Below are positions 42,356 through 50,807 of a stretch of 64,000 nt of DNA, one piece after another. The position numbers and the translations under genes are program-made. The first letter of the stretch is position 1, and the number at the start of each line of letters is the position of its first letter. Source of the DNA: Flavobacteriaceae bacterium CRH (GTDB lineage Bacteria; Bacteroidota; Bacteroidia; Flavobacteriales; Flavobacteriaceae). The stretch lies in NCBI GenBank assembly GCA_001507425.1, contig LMAJ01000019.1:32329-96328 (forward strand). Direction: 5' to 3'. The notes under the pieces were generated by a model. It worked only from the letters and a program-made list of their open reading frames with translations, was not told the DNA's origin and made no database searches.

Positions 42356-43651
42356 TTAGAAATTAAACTGCGCTTGCAATCGCAATAAATTTCCTTGCTG
42401 CCTGTTGATTGGAAGCGCGCTGTCTTCAAAAGTCCTGTCTGCAATTACGTATTCTGCGGTTAGTTCGAATGCTTTAAAAGGCTGCCATTCTACACCAAAT
42501 TCATAATCTCTTACGACATAACTTCTGGCATCTTTTTCATATTTTTTTCCTCCGTCATAATATTGAAATTTGGCGAAAGGATAAATATGCTGCTTTTTAA
42601 AATCTAATTTATAATTCAGTAAAACATATCCTCCGTTTAAATCGGTTTCATCAACAGTATTGGTTAAAGTATTATAACGAGGTCCGGTCCCTATATTATA
42701 TTCAGTTTGAATTCCGAAAGGTTTTGGGTATAAAACAAAGGTTGCCCCTACGCGCTGGTCTTTTACATATTGCGGATCATCTACAATAACGCCAGATGAA
42801 ATTTCTCCGGTAAATGCCCATTTTCCGGTATAAGCCTGAATTCCGGGTTCGATAATCTGGTTTCCTATAACAAACGGATATGTTACTCTTGCCACTACAT
42901 TTAAATCTCTGTTTCCGTCTATTTTATTGGCGATCTGTCCGTTGTAAACTCCAAAAGCAAATACCCCAAAATCGCCTGATCCTTTGTATCCGTCTTTTAC
43001 CAACATGGCAAAGCGTTCTCTGATTTCGGCCGGAGCCCAATAAAAGAATATTCCTAAATCACGTTCGTTGGCTATTGAACTGTTTATGGCATCGGCACGA
43101 TCTAAGGTCAAACGTTGCGAGCTTGACTGCATGTTTTCGAATCCATAAGGGATTTTACTTTGCCCGACACGTACGCGATATTCTTTTTTCTTATCAAATG
43201 AAAGGTCGAAATACAAGTCGCGAATTTGTACAAAATTTTGAATTCCCGTACTTGGAGAACTGGCAAAATCGGGCTGAAAATAGAAAAATAAATTGGGATG
43301 AACCTGACCTGAAAACACCAAACGGGCACGTCTGATAAAAAGTCCGTTGTTTGCTTGTGCATCTGCAGCTGTAGAAGTTGTGCCCCAGGATTTATCACAT
43401 TGTTCGCAGGAAACTTTGTCGTTTGTAGACAACAAACCATTGTAACGTATTTGTGCATAGCCCCTTAAAGAAATTCTGTCGTACCAATGATCGTCGTTGC
43501 TAACTCCGGATTTGGTTTCGGGAAGTTTGGCTTTGTTGATTGAATCAAGAAGACGCATTACTTCTTTTTTAACATCTTCTTTACTCAGTTCTTGTGCATT
43601 TACTACACAAGTAAACAGCAGTAAAATTGCAACGATTTTTCTTTTTATCAT
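42356..43651 (-). CDS. OprO/OprP-type phosphate-selective porin
   Basis: 431 residues with a signal peptide (VVNAQ, 16-20). A short N-terminal helical segment (about 21-44) is followed by a beta-barrel: LRGYAQIRYNG, LFIRRARLVFSGQVHPNLFFYFQPDF, KIPYGFENMQSS and a final strand ending LQAQFNF. These are the marks of the phosphate porin O/P family. The barrel normally takes up phosphate or pyrophosphate by diffusion. An odd feature is a CEQC pair at 82-85 in an early loop. It lies next to a PhoR/PhoB-type system, with four 11-base-spaced repeats upstream. Confidence 0.88.
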   Translation of the reverse strand: MIKRKIVAILLLFTCVVNAQELSKEDVKKEVMRLLDSINKAKLPETKSGVSNDDHWYDRISLRGYAQIRYNGLLSTNDKVSCEQCDKSWGTTSTAADAQANNGLFIRRARLVFSGQVHPNLFFYFQPDFASSPSTGIQNFVQIRDLYFDLSFDKKKEYRVRVGQSKIPYGFENMQSSSQRLTLDRADAINSSIANERDLGIFFYWAPAEIRERFAMLVKDGYKGSGDFGVFAFGVYNGQIANKIDGNRDLNVVARVTYPFVIGNQIIEPGIQAYTGKWAFTGEISSGVIVDDPQYVKDQRVGATFVLYPKPFGIQTEYNIGTGPRYNTLTNTVDETDLNGGYVLLNYKLDFKKQHIYPFAKFQYYDGGKKYEKDARSYVVRDYEFGVEWQPFKAFELTAEYVIADRTFEDSALPINRQQGNLLRLQAQFNF

Positions 43652-43681
43652 CTTTTCCCCAATGCATTAAAATTCAAGATG

Positions 43682-43727
43682 CAAAGATGTATCACCAATG
43701 TTAAGAAATTATTAACAAGATGTTACC
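43682..43727 (-). promoter_or_regulatory. Pho-box-like repeats and -7 box of the porin
   Basis: Minus-strand heptamers GGTAACA, GTTAATA, CTTAACA and TGATACA end at plus positions 43721, 43710, 43699 and 43688, an exact 11-base step with 4-base spacers. From the end of CTTAACA there are 13 bases to TTTG (43685-43682) of a -7 box CATCTTTG, one mismatch from consensus. Confidence 0.72.
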
Positions 43728-43813
43728 AAAAAAAGAATAATTGTTTCGAAATAGTTATGCGAATATTATTTGAATTTGAAAGCTGTGTTTTCGGAACTTT
43801 GCAAAAACAGACG

Positions 43814-44899
43814 TTACAATTTTTTAACTTCCGGTTTTTGTGTTTTATAAGTTTTTTCGAGTGTAAAGGAGAACTCAGAACCAATTCCGAATTCGCTTTC
43901 TACATATACTTTTTCTTTATGCGCTTCGATAATATGTTTTACGATGGCTAATCCTAAACCAGAACCGCCTTCAGAGCGGGTTCCGCTTTTATCAACCCTG
44001 TAAAAACGTTCGAAAAGTCTTGGAATATTTTGTTTCTCCACTCCTTCTCCGTTATCGCTAATACGAATTAAAACTTTTTTCTTGGTTAAGTTTACGACAC
44101 CAACTTCGGTTAAACCGCCATCTTTACCGTATTTAACAGAGTTGACAATAAGGTTTTCGAGAACTTGCTGAATTCTGTCCTGATCTCCACGAACGATAAC
44201 TGATTTTACATTTCTGCTTTCAAAGGCCAATTTGATTTTCTTTTTCTCCGCTTTCATTTCAAGTAAATCGAAAACATTCTGAATCAGTTCGACGATATCA
44301 AAATCAGTCATATTTAGATCTAAATCACCAGATTCAAGTTTGGTAATCATATCTAAATCTTCAACAATATAAATTAAACGCTCTACACCCTTTTCGGCAC
44401 GTTTTAAATATTTTTTTCTAATTGTTTTATCTTCCATCGCACCATCAAGCAAAGTCGAAACATAACCCTGAACAGTAAACAAAGGTGTTTTAAGTTCGTG
44501 CGAAACGTTTCCTAAAAACTCCCTGCGGTATTGTTCTCTAATTTCGAGCATTTCGATTTCGAGTTTTTTGTCTGTAGCAAATTTTTTCACTTCGCGTGAA
44601 AGTGTTTCCATATCAGTCGTTATGGGCTGATTGATAAGTGTTGTCGATTCTAATAACGAAACCTCATCGTAGATTTTTTTAACTCTTCTGTAGATAAAAC
44701 GTTCTACACGGTATTGTAAAACCAAAAAAGAGAAAATATAGATTGATATAATAAAAATTAATCCAAACGCAACTTGATGTTTTAATTCGCCTTTGTAAAA
44801 TAAAGACATCAATATCAGCACAAATCCTGTTGCAAAAAGGCTTATGTATAATGCCGATTTTACAGCAAATTTGTATGTTTTTTTAAAATTTATTTTCAT
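43814..44899 (-). CDS. phoR: Sensor histidine kinase, PhoR-type
   Basis: 361 residues. Two N-terminal membrane helices (about 11-33 and 42-63) have almost no periplasmic loop between them, as in PhoR. A HisKA domain with the phospho-acceptor GNVSHELKTPLFT (about 146-158) and a HATPase with NLIVNSVKYG (N box), ISDNGEGV (G1), FERFYR and GGSGLGLAIV (G2) follow. There is no clear PAS domain, which many PhoR have. It follows the regulator gene by 223 repeat-rich bases. The symbol is inferred from architecture and the neighbouring porin. Confidence 0.82.
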   Translation of the reverse strand: MKINFKKTYKFAVKSALYISLFATGFVLILMSLFYKGELKHQVAFGLIFIISIYIFSFLVLQYRVERFIYRRVKKIYDEVSLLESTTLINQPITTDMETLSREVKKFATDKKLEIEMLEIREQYRREFLGNVSHELKTPLFTVQGYVSTLLDGAMEDKTIRKKYLKRAEKGVERLIYIVEDLDMITKLESGDLDLNMTDFDIVELIQNVFDLLEMKAEKKKIKLAFESRNVKSVIVRGDQDRIQQVLENLIVNSVKYGKDGGLTEVGVVNLTKKKVLIRISDNGEGVEKQNIPRLFERFYRVDKSGTRSEGGSGLGLAIVKHIIEAHKEKVYVESEFGIGSEFSFTLEKTYKTQKPEVKKL

Positions 44900-44948
44900 T
44901 GATATTATTTAACCATTAAGAGATTATCTTTAACCATAAAAGTAATAA

Positions 44949-45103
44949 TAAGTTCATTTAAAAGTAAAGGACAATTGTATCAATTACATTAAAAACTTAA
45001 AAAAAGAAATCTTTGTCAAAGTTTTGAACTTTGACAAAGATACTTAGATTCTGAAAGTATGTATACTATAATTTAAATGAACTTATATAATACTTATATG
45101 GTT
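44949..45103. repeat. Family A arms around a family F palindrome, between phoR and phoB
   Basis: TAAGTTCATTTA at 44949-44960 and its complement at 45074-45085 (the latter extended as a full family A arm to 45103) flank a 33-base palindrome at 45009-45041 (ATCTTTGTCAAAGTT and complement around TTG). The same palindrome occurs at 60142-60174. It may reduce read-through from phoB to phoR. Confidence 0.8.
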
Positions 45104-45122
45104 CAAATTTTTTATAGAATAT

Positions 45123-45806
45123 TTAAACTTCAAATTTATAACCAACTCCTTTTATGGTTTTAAAAAGATCTTCTCCAATCTTTTCACGTAGTTTTCTGAT
45201 GTGAACATCGATTGTTCTACCTCCAACTACAACCTCATTACCCCAAACTTTATCAAGGATTTCATCTCTTTTAAAAACTTTTCCCGGTTTTGAAGCTAAT
45301 AAGTAAAATAATTCGAATTCTTTTCTTGGTAAAGCAATTTCGACATTGCCTTTTATGATCTTATATTCTTCGCGGTTAATCTCGATTCCGCCAACATTTA
45401 AGGTATCACTAACTACTTCTTGTTCTTTTAACCTTCTTAACAAAGCCTTTACTTTGCTTACCAATAATTTTGGTTTTATTGGTTTGGTAATGTAATCGTC
45501 AGCACCGGCATCAAAACCAGCTACTTGCGAATAATCCTCACTTCTTGCTGTTAAAAATGTTATAATAACGTTATTTAATTCTGGTATTTTTCTAATGTGT
45601 TCACATGCTTCCATACCGTCCATTTCTGCCATCATCACATCCATAATAATAAGGTCCGGTAATTCTTTTTGAGCTTTTGCAATTGCGTCTTTTCCGTTAG
45701 AAGCTGTTACAATCTGGTAGCCTTCCTGAGCTAGGTTATAACCTACAATTTCCAGGATATCCGGCTCATCGTCAACTAATAAAATCTTTGTTTGTGTTTT
45801 TTTCAT
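45123..45806 (-). CDS. phoB: OmpR/PhoB-family response regulator
   Basis: 227 residues from the ATG at 45806 (MKKTQTKILLVDDEPD); ten upstream codons are possible but unlikely. The receiver domain has DDEPD at the start, phospho-acceptor Asp in LIIMDVMM (about 54), Thr in FLTA and Lys in TKPIKP. The C-terminal winged helix (about 130-227: LPRKEFELFYLLASKPGKVFKRDEILDKVWG, then RTIDVHIRKLREKIG) is of the OmpR/PhoB type, which binds direct repeats about 11 bases apart. Such repeats are found before three neighbouring genes. It is divergent from the TonB receptor. Confidence 0.88.
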   Translation of the reverse strand: MKKTQTKILLVDDEPDILEIVGYNLAQEGYQIVTASNGKDAIAKAQKELPDLIIMDVMMAEMDGMEACEHIRKIPELNNVIITFLTARSEDYSQVAGFDAGADDYITKPIKPKLLVSKVKALLRRLKEQEVVSDTLNVGGIEINREEYKIIKGNVEIALPRKEFELFYLLASKPGKVFKRDEILDKVWGNEVVVGGRTIDVHIRKLREKIGEDLFKTIKGVGYKFEV

Positions 45807-45930
45807 AAAATAGCAAAAATTGAGTTTTCTCATCAAATTTTATGGTACTAAATCTGATGGTTTTTAATTGCGATGGTAAATATAATAATAAAACGACGGT
45901 TAAAAACCGCTGTTAACGGTAATTTAATCT

Positions 45931-46009
45931 CGTAACAATTTGATAATCTACAGAACACAAAAACATAACAAGTGCGTAACATGAACTTTACAGGGCGGTT
46001 CTTTCTTTG
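45931..46009 (+). promoter_or_regulatory. Six Pho-box-like repeats and -7 box of the TonB receptor
   Basis: The heptamers start at 45931 (CGTAACA), 45942 (GATAATC), 45953 (GAACACA), 45964 (CATAACA), 45975 (CGTAACA) and 45986 (CTTTACA), each exactly 11 bases apart. From the last there are 13 bases to TTTG at 46006 (-7 box TTTCTTTG, one mismatch). The block also lies upstream of divergent phoB. Confidence 0.78.
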
Positions 46010-46038
46010 CAAAAAAATAAATTAAACACAAACCTAAG

Positions 46039-48855
46039 ATGAAATTCAATTTAAAATTTCTATTATTCACACTATTTATCTGCACGATTTCGGTCGCTCA
46101 AAACAAAGGTACAATTTCTGGTACATTAACTGACAAAGAAATGAACAATGCTGCGCTTCCTTTTGCAAATGTTTTAATAAAAGGAACAAACATTAGTGCC
46201 AACACTGACATTGACGGAAAATATTCATTATCCGTAAACCCTGGAAATTATACTTTAATCCTTAGTTTTTTAGGATATGAAACTGTAGAAGTTCCTGCAA
46301 CAGTTGTTGCAAACGAAACTATAACTATTAATAAAGCCCTTTCTTCGGGAGCTGGTTATACTTTGAAAGATGTTGTGGTAAAAAACACAACTAACAGAGA
46401 AAAAGAAACAGCTTTGTTGTTAGACCAAAAAAATGCTGTTGTTATCAAACAAAGTATTGGCGCACAGGAAATGTCAAGAAAAGGTGTTAACGATGTAGAG
46501 GAAGGTTTAACAAAAATTACCGGAATTACTAAAGTTGGATCAAGAGGTTTATTTGTACGTGGTCTTGAAGATCGTTACAACAACTTATTGATTAATGACT
46601 TAGCAGCACCTACTAATAATCCTTTTTCAAAAATTGTTCCTTTAGATTTGTTTCCAACAAACATTGTTGGAGTAATTGACGTGTACAAAACATTTAATCC
46701 AAATATCTATGGTGATTTTGCAGGCGGAACTTTTAATATTCAAACTTCAAAGCCAACAAAAAGTATTACTAAAATAAATATTGGAGCAGGTTATACAACC
46801 GGAAACAGCTTTAAAGATTTCTTATTATCAAATGATGCAGATACAGCAACAGGCTTTTTAGGATTTAATGGTAAAGACAGACAATTACCAGGTTTTCTTG
46901 GAGATCAGGCAACGAGACAAACTTTCACAACAGATCAGGCATTAAATTCAATAAGTGGCAATAAAGGTTTTAGTGTAAGTCAAACAAAAGCCCCTTTAAA
47001 TTCAAGTTTAAACTTATTGCATGCTGAAAAATTTAATTTAAGCAATGATCGTACTTTTTCTTACTTATTGTCTATTAATTACGATAATAATTATGCTATT
47101 AGAGAAGGTGTTGACAGAACTATCGATTTACAGTCTTCCGGATCTAAGTATGTAAACAACTTTATCACCACTGAGTATCGTTTCAAAACCACAAACTCAG
47201 CATTAGTTGGTTTAAACTACGGCACTGACAGACTTAAACTATCGTTCAACACATTATACATCAGAACTAACTTAAACTCTATAAAAGACCAGTACGGACC
47301 TTCAGGAGGGACAGCTGCTGAAAATGCATTTATACGCACGAATCAATTAGACAAAAGTGATTATTTAAATGGCCAATTATTAGGTGAATATGCATTAACC
47401 AAAGACAAAAATCAAACTATCAAAGCTGGAGCTTCATATGCAATCACAAAATATGAACAACCAGATAGAAAGTTTTTCTCAGGTCTTAAGACTGGTGATG
47501 ATTTGATAAGTTCATCTTATGGAGGAAATAATTACCTGCGTCAATATTTAACTGTCGATGGTAATTCATTTTATTCAGCATTACTAGAGTATAATTTGAA
47601 ATTCGGAAAAAATGACAAACAAAACAAATTAACCGTTGGATACAATGGTAACGGATCTATGATGGAATCTTCATACCGTTTTGTTGCAAGTACCGGTACT
47701 GATGGTTTTTCTACAAGCATCAATGATATAGATACTCAAATAAACAGTGACATTTTAGCTAATAAAATGTCTTTTAGCGAAAACTCTAATGCTACTTACA
47801 AAGTAAAACTTGACGAAACGGCTAATGCAGGGTATGCTAATTTGTTTTTAAAATTTGGAGAGAAACTTGAAGTAAACGCAGGAATTCGATTTGAAAGTAC
47901 TCTTAAAGAAACTCATTACAGAACATTAGGTTCTTTTGATGCTCCTTTTAAAATATTAAAATATGATAATGCCTATTTTTTACCATCAGTAAATCTTAAG
48001 TATTTGTTGACTGACACTTCTAACATTCGTTTTGCAGCAAGTAAAACATACACTAAACCAGTTATCATGGAGGCTTTCCCCATATCTTTCATCAATGCTG
48101 ACGGAACTTCAATTCAAGGAAATTCAATTTTAAAAAACAGCGACAATTACAATGTTGACTTAAAATATGAGCTGTTCCCAACGGCTAAAGAAATGATTGC
48201 TGTTGGATTATTTGGAAAACACATTATCAATCCAATTGAAAAAACTTTCATCTCAAACGCAACCACAGGAACGGTTACTACTTTTCTAAATTCGGACAGC
48301 GCCAACTTATTTGGAATAGAAGCTGAATTACTTATTGGATTAGAAAGAATTAACGAAAGCTTAAGTGCTTTTTCATGGGGATTAAATGCTACATTAATGT
48401 CATCCAAAGTTACTGTAAGTCCTAATTTTGAATCTATCGATGAGGACGGGATAATTACTGTAAAACCTTCTATTGAGACTCATCAATCAAGATCATTACA
48501 AGGAGCATCAGACTGGTTAGTGAATTCAGATTTAAAATATGAATTTAATTTCAGCAATGAGTGGTCGAACACTGTTTCATTAGTTTATGGTGTTTTTGGA
48601 AAAAGAATATATGCTGTAGGAACAAATGGCCAGGATCATACCTATGAATTGCCGGTACAGCAATTAGACCTTGTTTGGGGAAGTAAAATTTCAGAACATT
48701 TTGATGTGAAATTTACCGCTGACAACTTATTAAATCCATTACGAAAATTAGAATTTGGTAACGATGGAACTATAAAAGTAGCTGAAGAATCATTATTGGC
48801 TAATAGTTATAAAAAGGGAATCGGGTTTTCATTAAAACTTGGATATACTTTTTAG
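46039..48855 (+). CDS. TonB-dependent receptor with carboxypeptidase-regulatory-like domain
   Basis: 938 residues. The signal peptide ends near SVAQ (about 18-21). A carboxypeptidase-D-regulatory-like beta domain (about 25-105: GTISGTLTDKEMNNAALPFANVLIKG) is followed by a plug (about 130-235: VNDVEEGLTKITGITKVGSRGLFVRGLEDRYN) and a 22-strand-type barrel ending GFSLKLGYTF. No SusD-like partner follows; instead there is a beta-helix lipoprotein with the same operator type. A role in uptake of a phosphorus source is inferred from position next to PhoR/PhoB and from the 11-base repeats. A terminator follows. Confidence 0.88.
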   Translation: MKFNLKFLLFTLFICTISVAQNKGTISGTLTDKEMNNAALPFANVLIKGTNISANTDIDGKYSLSVNPGNYTLILSFLGYETVEVPATVVANETITINKALSSGAGYTLKDVVVKNTTNREKETALLLDQKNAVVIKQSIGAQEMSRKGVNDVEEGLTKITGITKVGSRGLFVRGLEDRYNNLLINDLAAPTNNPFSKIVPLDLFPTNIVGVIDVYKTFNPNIYGDFAGGTFNIQTSKPTKSITKINIGAGYTTGNSFKDFLLSNDADTATGFLGFNGKDRQLPGFLGDQATRQTFTTDQALNSISGNKGFSVSQTKAPLNSSLNLLHAEKFNLSNDRTFSYLLSINYDNNYAIREGVDRTIDLQSSGSKYVNNFITTEYRFKTTNSALVGLNYGTDRLKLSFNTLYIRTNLNSIKDQYGPSGGTAAENAFIRTNQLDKSDYLNGQLLGEYALTKDKNQTIKAGASYAITKYEQPDRKFFSGLKTGDDLISSSYGGNNYLRQYLTVDGNSFYSALLEYNLKFGKNDKQNKLTVGYNGNGSMMESSYRFVASTGTDGFSTSINDIDTQINSDILANKMSFSENSNATYKVKLDETANAGYANLFLKFGEKLEVNAGIRFESTLKETHYRTLGSFDAPFKILKYDNAYFLPSVNLKYLLTDTSNIRFAASKTYTKPVIMEAFPISFINADGTSIQGNSILKNSDNYNVDLKYELFPTAKEMIAVGLFGKHIINPIEKTFISNATTGTVTTFLNSDSANLFGIEAELLIGLERINESLSAFSWGLNATLMSSKVTVSPNFESIDEDGIITVKPSIETHQSRSLQGASDWLVNSDLKYEFNFSNEWSNTVSLVYGVFGKRIYAVGTNGQDHTYELPVQQLDLVWGSKISEHFDVKFTADNLLNPLRKLEFGNDGTIKVAEESLLANSYKKGIGFSLKLGYTF

Positions 48856-48877
48856 AACTCCAGAAAAAATAATTATT

Positions 48878-48904
48878 AAAAGCTCCATTTTGGAGCTTTT
48901 TTTA
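48878..48904 (+). terminator. Terminator after the TonB receptor
   Basis: AAAAGCTCC (48878-48886), loop ATTTT, GGAGCTTTT (48892-48900), more T. It separates the receptor and lipoprotein transcripts. Confidence 0.85.
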
Positions 48905-48946
48905 TACACAATCAAATTGAGTCTAAAATCAACACAACAAAATCTA

Positions 48947-49036
48947 CATAACATTCTCTTCACATTAAACTTGTCTTTTGGTAACCGTAATGTAATACTG
49001 AGATAACACCCGAAAAAGATTATCGTTCTAATTTTG
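48947..49036 (+). promoter_or_regulatory. Six Pho-box-like repeats and -7 box of the beta-helix lipoprotein
   Basis: The heptamers start at 48947 (CATAACA), 48958 (CTTCACA), 48969 (ACTTGTC, weak), 48980 (GGTAACC), 48991 (TGTAATA) and 49002 (GATAACA), each exactly 11 bases apart. From the last there are 24 (13+11) bases to TTTG of an exact -7 box TAATTTTG (49029-49036). Confidence 0.75.
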
Positions 49037-49066
49037 ACAAAAATAAAAACACATAATAACACAACT

Positions 49067-50263
49067 ATGAAAACTAAACTTTTTGCTTTAGCACTTGCTA
49101 CAGGATTATTTTTAAATTCTTGCTCAAGTAGTGATGATCCAACTCCAGTTGTTACTCCTGTTACTGGTGAAATTACAGGCCCAATAACTAAGGACGTTAC
49201 TTACGCATACGGAAACTACACTTTGAAAGGAATTGTAAAAATCAATGCTGGTGTAACTGTAACTATTGAGGCGGGATCTACAATCACGATTGACAAAGCT
49301 ACGGGCGACAATGCTCTAGTTGTTTTGAAAGACGGAAAATTAATTACAAAAGGAACTGCTGACCAACCAGTAGTATTTACAGAAAAATCTAAGGTTCCAG
49401 GATCTTGGGGAGGAATCATTATGTATGGTGATGCTCCAGTAAACGTAGCTGGTGGAAAAACATCTTCTACATCAGAAGACGGAAATAATATCTCTTACGG
49501 AGGAACAAATGCAACTCATAATAGTGGTTCATTAGCTTACACAAGAGTTGAATATGCTGGTTCAAAATTAGCTGACGGAGCAAAAGAAAACAATGGTTTT
49601 ACTTTTTATTCAGTAGGTTCAGGAACAACTTTAGATCACTTAGTATCTTACAAAGGTGCTGATGACGGATTCGAATTTTTTGGAGGAACTGTAAGTATGA
49701 CTAATGCTATCTCTTATGGTAACTATGATGATTCATTTGACTGGCAAGATGGATGGCAAGGTCAAGCAAACATAAACTGGTATGCTTATCAAGTTGATAA
49801 AGGAAACTATGGTATGGAAATTGAAGCTTCTTCAAATAACAATGCGTATTTTCCAAAAGTAACTAATATCACTCTAAAAAGAGCTGCAGGTACGGTTACA
49901 GAAGAACAAAAAGAAATTCAATTGGATGCTATTCAATTTAAAAAAGAAGGAAATGGAGACTACAGTAACATCCTAATCGATGGTTATGTTAGTCAAACTA
50001 CGCCTACAGCTTTTAATGGTGGTGTATTACAAATACTAGATAAAGATACTTACGATCACCAAGTTGCTGGTGGAAAAATCAAATTAAACAACGTAAGAAT
50101 TACGAACTCTCCTATTATCTTCATTTCAGGACAGGCTACTTTTACATTATCTGCTGATAGCTTTCTTCCTGCAACAAACTGGTCAACTAGTACTACAACT
50201 ACTGGAGCTTCATTAACTGCTGGAGCATGGGCTACAGTTGACGGTGTTAACTTGATCAAATAA
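49067..50263 (+). CDS. Beta-helix surface lipoprotein
   Basis: 398 residues from the ATG at 49067. The frame is open from a TTG at 49034, but that lies inside the -7 box. The lipobox is FLNSC (Cys19) followed by SSSDDP, a surface-export type tether. The body is a right-handed beta-helix by pattern: GIVKINAGVTVTIEAGSTITI, ALVVLKDGKLITKGTADQPVVFTE, WGGIIMYGDAPV, then TLDHLVSYKGADDGFEFFGGTVSMTNAISYGNYDDSFDWQDG. Relatives are often mislabelled. It may bind or process a ligand at the surface for the TonB receptor upstream. Confidence 0.82.
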   Translation: MKTKLFALALATGLFLNSCSSSDDPTPVVTPVTGEITGPITKDVTYAYGNYTLKGIVKINAGVTVTIEAGSTITIDKATGDNALVVLKDGKLITKGTADQPVVFTEKSKVPGSWGGIIMYGDAPVNVAGGKTSSTSEDGNNISYGGTNATHNSGSLAYTRVEYAGSKLADGAKENNGFTFYSVGSGTTLDHLVSYKGADDGFEFFGGTVSMTNAISYGNYDDSFDWQDGWQGQANINWYAYQVDKGNYGMEIEASSNNNAYFPKVTNITLKRAAGTVTEEQKEIQLDAIQFKKEGNGDYSNILIDGYVSQTTPTAFNGGVLQILDKDTYDHQVAGGKIKLNNVRITNSPIIFISGQATFTLSADSFLPATNWSTSTTTTGASLTAGAWATVDGVNLIK

Positions 50264-50284
50264 TTTACTTCGAAATAAAATGTT

Positions 50285-50318
50285 AAAAACATCCTAAAAT
50301 TTTAGGATGTTTTTTTTT
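50285..50318 (+). terminator. Terminator after the beta-helix lipoprotein
   Basis: A perfect palindrome AACATCCTAAAATTTTAGGATGTT with a long T-run starts about 25 bases past the stop. Confidence 0.88.
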
Positions 50319-50370
50319 GGCGTAATTTTTGTAATTTTTTTTGTATATTTACTTAACTTAAAATTAAGCG

Positions 50371-50712
50371 ATGGCAAAAAACTACTTTTATATTACATTC
50401 TTATTGGCTTTTTTCTTTACTCTGAGCGCTTCTGCTCAAGATAGTAAGCAATTACCAAAACCTCAGGACGCAAGTACGACTATTGAGGGATTAAGCTTGT
50501 ATCCTAACCCGGTTACAAACGGAAAAGTATACATTTCATCTAAGAACGATTTAGAGAAAGAAGTTGTTGTGTTTGATGTTTTAGGAAAAAAAGTAATCCA
50601 GACACATTTGTCTTCAAGAGAATTGAACGTTGCAGACTTAGCGCCCGGTGTTTATATCATAAAAATTAGCGAAGAAAATGCCTCGGCAACCCGAAAGCTC
50701 ATCATAAGATAA
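50371..50712 (+). CDS. Stand-alone type IX secretion sorting domain (type A CTD)
   Basis: 113 residues: a signal peptide (ASAQ, about 20-23), an about 15-residue linker, then only a C-terminal sorting domain (LSLYPNPVTNGKVYISS...VVVFDVLGKKVIQT...LNVADLAPGVYIIKI...RKLIIR). Such domains send cargo through the type IX system, but here there is no cargo. It has its own terminator. It could compete for or prime the translocon or PorU sortase, or be a remnant. The sorting domain assignment is firm; the role is inference. Confidence 0.88.
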   Translation: MAKNYFYITFLLAFFFTLSASAQDSKQLPKPQDASTTIEGLSLYPNPVTNGKVYISSKNDLEKEVVVFDVLGKKVIQTHLSSRELNVADLAPGVYIIKISEENASATRKLIIR

Positions 50713-50730
50713 GAAAAACAGAAATAGTTA

Positions 50731-50760
50731 AAAGCTCCAAATAATATTTGGGGCTTTTTT
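50731..50760 (+). terminator. Terminator after the sorting-domain gene
   Basis: AAAGCTCCAAATA pairs with TATTTGGGGCTTT (one G-T pair). A T-run ends at 50760. Confidence 0.8.
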
Positions 50761-50787
50761 ATTGTCTTAAATTCCTGCAATTATAAT

Positions 50788-50795
50788 TACCTTTG
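50788..50795 (+). promoter_or_regulatory. -7 promoter box for the LuxE-like gene
   Basis: TACCTTTG, an exact TAnnTTTG. It overlaps the first possible TTG start (50793), which therefore cannot be used. The leader to the next TTG (50808) would be under 10 bases. Confidence 0.5.
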
Positions 50796-50807
50796 CCAAA
50801 AAAAGTT

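Noticed and set aside
49034..49066. Upstream TTG start for the beta-helix lipoprotein
   Set aside because: It lies inside the exact -7 box at 49029-49036 and would bury the lipoprotein signal sequence; the ATG at 49067 is used.
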